Shown: piece after piece, positions 56,911 through 64,000 of the stretch
Layout of the letters: each line of letters opens with the position of its first letter
How positions within the stretch are numbered: position 1 is the first letter of the stretch
Source of the DNA: Closterium sp. Naga37s-1
Lineage: Eukaryota > Streptophyta > Zygnematophyceae > Desmidiales > Closteriaceae
Reading direction: 5' to 3'
DNA: 64,000 nt
NCBI GenBank assembly: GCA_947471745.1
Contig: CANJKZ010001148.1
Coordinates: 131,501-195,500 of the forward strand
The notes under the pieces: model-generated
Database searches by the model: none
Told to the model about the DNA's origin: nothing
What the model saw: the letters and a program-made list of their open reading frames with translations, nothing else
Program-made: the position numbers and the translations under genes

Positions 56911-59900
56911 ATGGAGGGACTGCTTTCCGCGTGCCTGCTGCAGCCGCGCGCGCTTGCGCTCGGCGTTTCCCCCTGCCTCCCGCGCTCCTCCTCCCGCCAT
57001 CCGCGCACGCGTTTGCGCTCCGCCACTGTCCCCACCGCCATCAGCGGAGCTGGCGCTGCACGACTCGGTAGCAAATGGCTCGGATCTCGAAGCATTTCCG
57101 CTGCTCGGAACCTGGCCCCGGGAACTATCGTTTCTTGCCCGGCGCCAGTGGTGCTGCCACGTGGCGTAGCACGGCCTGTTGTGGTGGCGACGGCTGGTCA
57201 GACCCCGAAGGCAGTTTCGGTGAGTAGTGAACCTTCTCACCCAGCGCTGCAGCTTACTGTAGAGTGGTGGACAGTCTTAGGGCGCACCCGTACCCCTTGT
57301 CAGGCCACTGGGGACACGGAATGGGGCTGGGGGGACGGGGCACGGGGGACGGGGCACGGGGGACGGGGCACGGGGGACGGGGCAACGGGGCACGGAGGAC
57401 GGGGGACGGAGGACGCGGAAGGAAGGATACTGTAATCACTCTTCAGCCACTGCTGACGTCACAAGATCGGGAATCTAAATGACTGACACGCAGTGAGCTG
57501 AAACGGGGCAGGACCTGTACCCTTAACGTTGCTTCTTCGTCCACCCCATTCTCCGCAGGGTGATGCGGTGGTGGCTGAGAGCAGCGAGTCGGCCCCGTCT
57601 ACTTCTTCCCATGCGCGTGAGGTCACCCACTTCTACCGCCACCCGCTCCTCTCCGACGCTGCCACACAATCGCTGCTCCACAAGGTAACATTCCGTTTAC
57701 AAGACTTATGGTCACTGTGTCCCGTCTGCCTCCTTCCGAGCGCGTGCGGTCACTCACTTCTACCGCCACCCACTCCTCTCCGACGCTGCCACGGAATCGC
57801 TGCTTCACAAGGTAACCGCCACCCGCTCCTCTCTGTCTACTGAGAGCTCTTTCTCCTTCCTTCCATGCCCTCTCTCCGCCGCTGTTCCACATCTTTCCGT
57901 CTTGTCATGTCCGTAACCCCGCTACCCCTTGCCTCAGCAACCCCCTTCGCCCGACTTCCCCTTCCCTGTCTCTTGCTTCCGTCTGCTCCACGTTCCTCCT
58001 TCCCCTCTCTCCCTCTCCATCCCGCTTTCCCTTCCCTGTCGCATGCTTCCCACGTTCCTCCTTCCCCTCTCTCCCTTCCATCCCCTGCGTTTTCTCCCCA
58101 CCCACTCCCCCCTCTTCCTTCTCAGGTCCAGGAGAAGGTGTGCGCTGACGTCATCGGCATCCGCACGGAGCAATGCTTCAACGTGGAGCTGACGTCACCT
58201 CTGGATGCAGCACACGAGGCGGCTCTGGTGTGGGTGCTATCTGAAACGTACGAGCCTGAAAAGCTCACCCGGGAGTCTGTTTTCAGCACTGGCGCTGCAG
58301 CGGAGGGGGGAGGGGAGGGAGAGGAGGAGGGGGAGGAGGTGGTGGTGGAGGTGGGGCCTCGTTTGTCGTTTACCACTGCCTGGTCGACCAACGCTGTCTC
58401 CATCTGCCGCTCCTGCACCCTGGAGCAGGTAAGGCTGGAGAAGGAGGCGTGGGGTCTGAAGCAGGTAAGGGGGCGGAAGAGAGAGTGGGGGATTCTGGAG
58501 CAGCGGCCATAGCGAGTAATGGGATCTTGCGGAGGGGTCTCGCCACTTCCCCTCTCCCCACTTGCCCCCTGTCCAGCAATTGCTCCCCGTCGTGCCCACC
58601 TGCCCCCCGTTCTCCCCAACCCCCTGCCTCCCCTCCCTGCTCAGGTGACTCGCATCGAGCGCTCTCGCCGCTATGCCCTGCAGCTGGCGCCAGGCGTTGA
58701 GGCGGATGCTGCCTTTACAGAGGAGCAGAGGGCAGCGTTTGCAGCACTGGTGCATGACCGCATGACAGAGTGTGTGTACGAGTCGCGGCTTGAGACGTTT
58801 GTCACGGACGCTGCTCCCGCGCCTGTCGTCCGCATCCCTGTTATGAAGGTGAGTCACATCTTTATCCCCGTTATAATGTGATCCGCACTAATGGCGTCAG
58901 TGCATGACCGCATGACGGAGTGTGTGTATGAGTCTCGGCTCGAGACGTTTATCACGGATGCTGTTCCTGCACCTGTTGTTCGCATCCCCGTCATCAAGGT
59001 GAGCTTGTGCGCCTCTTATGGTTATTAATCCCGTCATTATTCCCGTCCATGTTCCATCCAACACCCTTATCTCGCTCGCACACTCTGTCGCAAAACCTCC
59101 ACTTCACTCCCTTCCCGCTTTTTCCCAACATCCATCCTCTCACTTGTGAGTGAAAGGGGTGCCTGGCATGGAACGCAGCGACACACACAGAGATGTACGA
59201 CGTATCCGCACTCACTCTTCGCCCTCCTGCCCCCCTCCCCGATTTCCTGCTTCCCACATCCCCTCAACCCCACCCCCCCGGTCCCCTCCCCGGTCATGTG
59301 CTCGCACCTGTATGAGCAGGAGGGGCGCAAGGCACTGGAGCAGGTCAACAAGGAGATGGGGCTGTTCTTGAGGCCCCTGCACTCTTTTCCCCTCTTCCCT
59401 GCCCCCTCGTTTCCCCCGCCCTGCCCTGTCAAACACACCCCCTGCATGAGCATGGAGCAGGAGGGGCGCAAGGCACTGGAGCAGGTCAACAAGGAGATGG
59501 GGCTATTCGTGATCCCCTTCATAAATCGTTTCTACACTCTCTCCCCCGTCTTGCTGGTTCTGATCTGAGGCCCTTGCACTCTTTTCCGCTCGTCCCTGCC
59601 CCCCGTTTCCCCCGCCCTGCCCCCTCAATAACACCTCCTGCATGAGCAGGAGGGGCGCAAGGCACTGGAGCAGGTCAACAAGGAGATGGGGTTTTTCCTG
59701 AGGCCCTTCATATATCGTTCCTGCACTCTCTCCCTCCCTTCCTACACTTCCCCCACACTGAACACCCCCTGCATGGGCATGGAGCAGGAGGGGCGCAAGG
59801 CACTGGAGCAGGTTAACAAGGAGATGGGGCTGGCATTCGATGAGTGGGACCTGGACGTGAGTTGGTGGTGGGTTGGGGGGAGGACGGGGAGGGGAGGGGT

Positions 59901-62900
59901 GGGGGAGGGTGTAGAGGGGTAGCGGAATAGCTGTCCAGAGGTGGGGGGGAATAGAAGGGTCTTAACAAGGAGATGGGGCTAGCATTCGATGAGTGGGACC
60001 TGGACGTGAGTTGAAGAAGGGGGGAGGGAGAGACGAGGGAGAGAGGAGGGAGAGATAGCTGTAGAGAGAGAAGGGGGGGAGCGAGGATTAGAGGAGGTTA
60101 ACTGGGAGATGGCGCTCCGCAAATGGGACATGCTTTGAGACGTCTCAAAACACTTCTTCATACACATGGCGCTCCGCAAATGGGACATGGACCAGACATG
60201 CGAGATTTCAGAGAATTCCTGAGAGATGTTTTCCGTCACCTATCCACCCACCAGTTGTATGCTCGCCTGTACGCAGAGGACATGAGACTCACGAGTTCTA
60301 TTAAGTGGACTCAAGAGTGTTCCCCTCGTGTCCCTCTCCCCCACCCACCAGTACTACACGCGTCTGTTCCGCGAGGACATCGGGCTCAAGACTCAAGGGT
60401 GCTCCCCGCTTTCTCCCCCTCTCCCCTCCCCCCCCCCCCCCACCAGTACTACACGCGTCTGTTCCGCGAGGACATTGGGCGGGACCCCACCAACGTGGAG
60501 CTGTTTGACATTGCACAGTCCAACTCCGAACACAGCCGCCACTGGTTCTTCAAGGTGCAGTGTATCCCCATTATAGGGAGTGCAGAGCGGAGTATCCTCG
60601 TTATAGGCAGTCTCCCCACCCTCTGTAGGACCCCACCAACGCGGAACTGTTTGACATTGCGCAGTCCAACTCCGAGCACAGCCGCCACTGGTTCTTCAAG
60701 GTACAGTACAGTGTATCCTCGTTTTAGGCAGAGCCGAGTATCCTTGTTGTAGGCAGCCTCTCTCCCCACGGTAGGACATTGCACAGTTCAATCCGGACGG
60801 GCAGAAGGTAGAGCACACGTTGCTGGGTCTGCCCCATGGCTTGCTCATTCCGCCATCTCACCCTTCCCCCCCTTCTTCTCCCTTCCCCAACTCCTCATTC
60901 CCTCACTCTCCCCAACACCCCGCTTCCCTTCCCAGGGCGACCTGACGGTAGACGGGCAGAAGGTGGAGCACACGCTGATGGATCTGCTCCCTCTTGTATC
61001 TTGCACACTCCCCGCAACTCAGCCTTCCCCCAATCCTCTCTATTCCCCCTCCCTCTCCCCAGGGCGACTTGACGGTAGACGGGCAGAAGGTAGAGCACAC
61101 ACTGATGGATCTGGTGAAGGACACGCTCACTGCCAACCCCAACAACTCCGTCATTGGCTTCAAAGACAACTCCAGGTGAGCGGTGGTGATGGGTGGGGAG
61201 TGGTGATGGGTGGGGATGAGATGGGATGACATGGGAGGTGAAGGACACTCTCACTGCCAACCCCAACAACTCGGTCATTGGGTTCAAAGATAACTCCAGG
61301 TGAGGAGTGGTGATGGGTGGGGAGTGGTGGTGGGATGGCATGAGATGGCATAAGAGGGCATGGGATGGGAGTGATTGCCAGGGCTGAAGGTGCAGCACAC
61401 CCAGCATGGATCTGGTAAAAGACACGCTCACTGCCAACCCCAACAACTCCGTCATTGGCTTCAAAGATAACTCCAGGTGTGGAGTGGTGATAGGATGGGA
61501 TGGCATGGCATGGGGGCAAGCATGGCACGGCATGGTATGTGATGGCACTCTATTGACAGTGGCTTACTCAGCATGGATCTGGTGAAGGACACGCTCACTG
61601 CCAACCCCAACAACTCAGTCATTAGCTTCAAAGATAACTCCAGGTGAGGCGTGGTGATGGGTGGGGAGTGGTGATGGGATGGCATGAGATGGCATAAGAG
61701 GGCATGGGATGGGAGTGATTGCCAGGGCTGAAGGTGCAGCACACCCAGCATGGATCTGGTGAAGGACACGCTCACAGCCAACCCCAACAACTCCGTCATT
61801 GGCTTCAAAGATAACTCCAGGTGAGGCGTGGTGATGGCACGGCATGTGATGTGGGATGGGATGGCATGGCATGGGATGGGATGGCATGCCATGGCAATGG
61901 ATTTGATAGGCTTGGTTGTGATGAGTGGTGAGAGGAGTCCTCATGCAAGCAAGGTAGTAGCATCTGAGTCACCGAATGGTATGCAAGCTAGTGACAGCGG
62001 CTTGCTTTGCTTAACACAGCCGTCACACACTTTGTTTGACGCATAGTCTTCTTCCCCCCAACCCCTTCCCCCCCCCACTCCTCTCCTCTCCCTCAACTCA
62101 ACCCATTCACTTCGCTTCTCCAGTGCCATCCGTGGCCGTGTGGTGTCCGCCATTCTGCCCGAGAATCCCGGGCAGCCATCAAAGCTGGCGCCTGAGGAGC
62201 GGGACTACGATATTCTCTTCACCGCTGAGACGCACAACTTCCCCTGTGCGGTGAGTGAAGAGCACAAGAGTGGGGCACGATTGTAGAGAGGGGTAGGGCA
62301 GAATGATTACATGGCTTCAACCTGCCTATCTAACTAACCAGCTGGAGCCTCGGCAGCGGGACTACACATTCTCTTCACTGTCAAAACACAGAACTTGTGA
62401 GTCGACTCAAAAGAGTTGACTTGTGAGTCGACTCTAAAGAGTTGACTTGTGAGTCGACTCAAAAGAGTTGACTTGTGAGTCGACTCAAAAGGGTTGACTT
62501 GTGAGTCGACTCAAAAGAGTTGACTTGTGAGTCGACTCAAAAGAGTTGACTTTGTGAGTCGACTCAAAAGAGTTGACTTGTGAGTCGACTCAAAAGAGTT
62601 GACTTGTGAGTCGACTCAAAAGAGTTGACTTGTGAGTCGACTCAAAAGAGTTGACTTGTGAGTCGACTCAAAAGAGTTGACTTGTGAGTCGACTCAAAAG
62701 AGTCTCGGTAGCGGGACTACACATTCTCTTCACTGTCGAAACGCACAACTTACCCTTTGCTGTGAGTCACGCGGCTTTCCCTGCAAGTCAATGTCTCTTT
62801 TGTGCGACATCAGCGCGACTACGATATTCTCTTCACCTCAGCTCAGTGTGTTGACGCCCACTAATCGTCGTCCTTGTTGCACCGCAGGTGGCGCCATTCC

Positions 62901-63964
62901 CCGGGGCAGAGACCGGCGCAGGGGGGTCAAGTCAAATCAGAGTGCCTCCTCGTTCGCCGTGCCTCTGCCTCAGTGTGCCGATGCCCCCTTGTCTTGTTCC
63001 TTGTTGCACCGCAGGTGGCGCCATTCCCCGGGGCAGAGACTGGCGCAGGGGGGCGGATTCGAGACACGCACGCGACAGGTGTCGGCTCGCTAGTGGTTGC
63101 GGCTACTGCTGGTTACTGCGTGGGCAACTTGCAGGTGAGTGTTGGCTGGGTAAAAAGGGGAGGGGGAGAGGATGTGATGGGGAAGGGGGAGGGGATGTAA
63201 TGGGGGAGCGGGAGGGGGAAGAGATGTTGAGGTGACGGATTTATGCAGCAATGGCATGCACTGTGGTTGCTGACGCTCTGATTTATTGTGGGGTCGACTT
63301 GCTAACCTCTCCTCTCTATTCTTTTTGCCAACCTGCGCTGGCTCCTCCCGCTCACATAACATCAGATGGAGGGGCATGCAGCACCATGGGAAGACACCTC
63401 GTTTGTGTATCCTCCCAACCTCGCTCCACCGCTCCAGGTCAGCCCTGCACGAGACAGCATAGCATCGACCTTTCTTTGCTTGGCACACAGAAAATTGCAC
63501 CTCTTTGTCGTGATGAATGAATTTTTGTTTTGTTCAATCAGGAAGTACGACTTGTGTTGCCCTCCTCGCTCTCCAACCCTCCTTTTTGAGATCCTGCTCG
63601 CCGCCAGCGACGGAGCGTCGGACTATGGCAACAAGTTCGGGGAGCCTCTTATCCAGGGCTACACACGCACGTTCGGGATGCACACACTTAACCCCCCTTG
63701 CCCTCATCACCCTCCCCCTCCCCTCCCGCGCCGCTCAACATTTTGCTCCAGATCCTTCTTGATGCCAGCAACGGTGCATCGGACTATGGCAACAAGTTCG
63801 GCGAGCCGCTCATCCAGGGCTACACACGCACGTTTGGGATGCGACTGGCGAGTGGGGAGAGGCGGGAGTGGCTCAAGCCGATCATGTTCAGCGGGGGTAT
63901 CGGGCAGATTGACCACCGGCACCTTGTGAAAGAGGAGCCGGACGTGGGCATGCTAGTCGTTAAG
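56911..63964 (+). CDS. PUR4: Formylglycinamidine ribonucleotide synthase, N-terminal part (continues beyond window)
   Basis: Eleven exons: 56911-57219, 57559-57684, 58126-58428, 58645-58848, 59788-59856, 60447-60554, 61063-61175, 62124-62250, 63015-63134, 63366-63437, 63752-63964. They give 588 codons in one frame, about 40% of a plant enzyme. Residues 1 to about 90 are Arg/Ser/Ala-rich without acidic residues, typical of a plastid or mitochondrial transit peptide. Then come the PurS-like N-terminal domain (VQEKVCADVIGIRTEQCFNVEL), the linker EGRKALEQVNKEMGLAFDEWDLDYYTRLF, and the first AIR-synthase-like ATP-binding domain with SNSEHSRHWFFK, ETHNFPCAVAPFPGAETGAGG, GYCVGN and NKFGEPLIQGYTRTFG. 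The enzyme converts FGAR, glutamine and ATP to FGAM in purine synthesis. The glutaminase domain lies outside the window. Exon copies crowd the introns. Start ATG 56911; an in-frame GTG two codons upstream is ignored. Confidence 0.93.
57328..57411 (+). repeat. 15-bp GC-rich tandem repeat in PUR4 intron 1
   Basis: The unit ggggacggggcacgg is repeated four to five times after the first exon. Confidence 0.8.
57741..57811 (+). repeat. Copy of PUR4 exon 2 3' half plus donor
   Basis: It repeats TRAVTHFYRHPLLSDAATESLLHK-type coding with GTAACC after it, 130 bp downstream of the true end at 57684. A further fragment (cgccacccgctcctct) lies near 57817. Confidence 0.9.
58897..58999 (+). repeat. Copy of PUR4 exon 4 3' half plus donor
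   Basis: A copy of VHDRMTECVYESRLETFVTDA.. to IPVIK followed by GTGAGC. It also has an upstream cgtcag that could serve as an acceptor. Confidence 0.9.
59321..60190 (+). repeat. Copies of PUR4 exon 5 on both sides of the real exon
   Basis: 5'-part copies with agcag acceptor lie at 59321-59363, 59460-59502 and 59653-59693. The full exon is 59788-59856. 3'-part copies follow at about 59963-60008 (with GTGAGT), 60096-60132 and 60164-60190, increasingly degenerate. Confidence 0.93.
60253..60702 (+). repeat. Copies of PUR4 exon 6 on both sides of the real exon
   Basis: 5'-part copies with caccag acceptor lie at 60253-60290 (degenerate) and 60352-60390 (near identical), before the full exon at 60447-60554. 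A 3'-part copy with acceptor-like ctgtag and donor GTACAG lies at 60630-60701. Confidence 0.93.
60776..61820 (+). repeat. Copies of PUR4 exon 7 on both sides of the real exon
   Basis: 5'-part copies lie at about 60776-60830 (degenerate) and 60936-60986 (acceptor cccag). The full exon is 61063-61175. Four 3'-part copies encoding VKDTLTANPNNSVIGFKDNS with GTGAG-type donors lie at about 61238-61299, 61411-61478, 61578-61645 and 61756-61821, spaced 167-178 bp. The intervening intron DNA is duplicated too. Confidence 0.95.
62342..62850 (+). repeat. Degenerate copies of PUR4 exon 8 3' part
   Basis: Fragments like agcgggactacacattctcttcactgtc.aaac.ca.aactt recur at 62355-62397 and 62709-62755, and a shorter one at 62812-62838. 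They follow the true exon ending at 62250. Confidence 0.85.
62392..62703 (+). repeat. 26-bp minisatellite in PUR4 intron 8
   Basis: The unit gtgagtcgactcaaaagagttgactt occurs about 12 times almost perfectly. Every unit contains the palindrome GAGTCGACTC and a donor-like GTGAGT. It lies between two exon 8 fragments. Confidence 0.95.
62888..62929 (+). repeat. Copy of PUR4 exon 9 5' part plus acceptor
   Basis: GTGGCGCCATTCCCCGGGGC...GGGGGG after ccgcag, 127 bp upstream of the full exon at 63015. The intron sequence before both copies is also the same (ttgttgcaccgcag). Confidence 0.93.
63590..63680 (+). repeat. Copy of PUR4 exon 11 5' part plus acceptor-like AG
   Basis: About 90 nt encoding ILLAASDGASDYGNKFGEPL and onward lies 162 bp upstream of the full exon at 63752. 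It ends at CGGGATGC and then enters intron sequence. Confidence 0.92.
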
Positions 63965-64000
63965 GTGAGTCAATGGGAGTCAACGCTAGTCAACGCCAGT

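Noticed and set aside
62392-62703. Regular direct repeats resembling a CRISPR array
   Set aside because: The units are contiguous without unique spacers, in a eukaryotic intron. This is a minisatellite.

Overview
This is intron-rich nuclear DNA of a green-lineage eukaryote, most likely a streptophyte alga. A Closterium-like zygnematophyte is my best guess. It rests on plant-type receptor kinases, plant-type F-box/kelch proteins, an organelle-targeted purine enzyme, GC-rich minisatellites and abundant Ty1/copia elements. The genus is inferred.

Layout: 1-6206 is a young Copia element on the minus strand (Copia-1). It appears nested in the GC-rich leader of an older relative (Copia-3), of which only the leader and one short LTR (to 7601) are visible. 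7602-9600 holds a poorly resolved minus-strand gene for a small secreted protein. 10032-14096 and 14995-20267 are two tandem minus-strand genes with the same seven-exon structure. Each encodes signal peptide, FAS1 (fasciclin) ectodomain, Pro-rich stalk, transmembrane helix and kinase. 21214-26717 is a decayed Ty3/gypsy chromovirus with a CCTGC target duplication. 27214-47483 is a tandem array of four F-box/kelch genes in units of about 3.3-3.6 kb. Copy 1 is dead and carries a fresh Copia element (27524-34957, identical 135-bp LTRs, CTTTC target duplication) in intron 1. Copies 2 and 3 are intact and copy 4 has two frameshifts. 49972-55725 is a complete nine-exon VPS4/SKD1 AAA ATPase gene. 56911-63964 is the first eleven exons of a formylglycinamidine ribonucleotide synthase gene that runs off the window.

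The main unexplained signal is exon stutter. In VPS4, PUR4 and both FAS1-kinases, introns next to real exons carry one to several partial copies of that exon. Copies before an exon keep its acceptor and 5' part. Copies after it keep its 3' part and donor. They differ from each other in base sequence and in flanking intron sequence. The F-box genes do not show this. Two copies of a VPS4 exon are 78-nt cassettes that could be spliced in frame.

The genes look like independent housekeeping, signalling and protein-turnover genes, not one pathway. The exon models were derived by hand from splice-site consensus, reading-frame continuity and paralogue comparison. For both kinases, F-box copies 2 and 3, VPS4 and PUR4 the exon lengths sum to whole codons.
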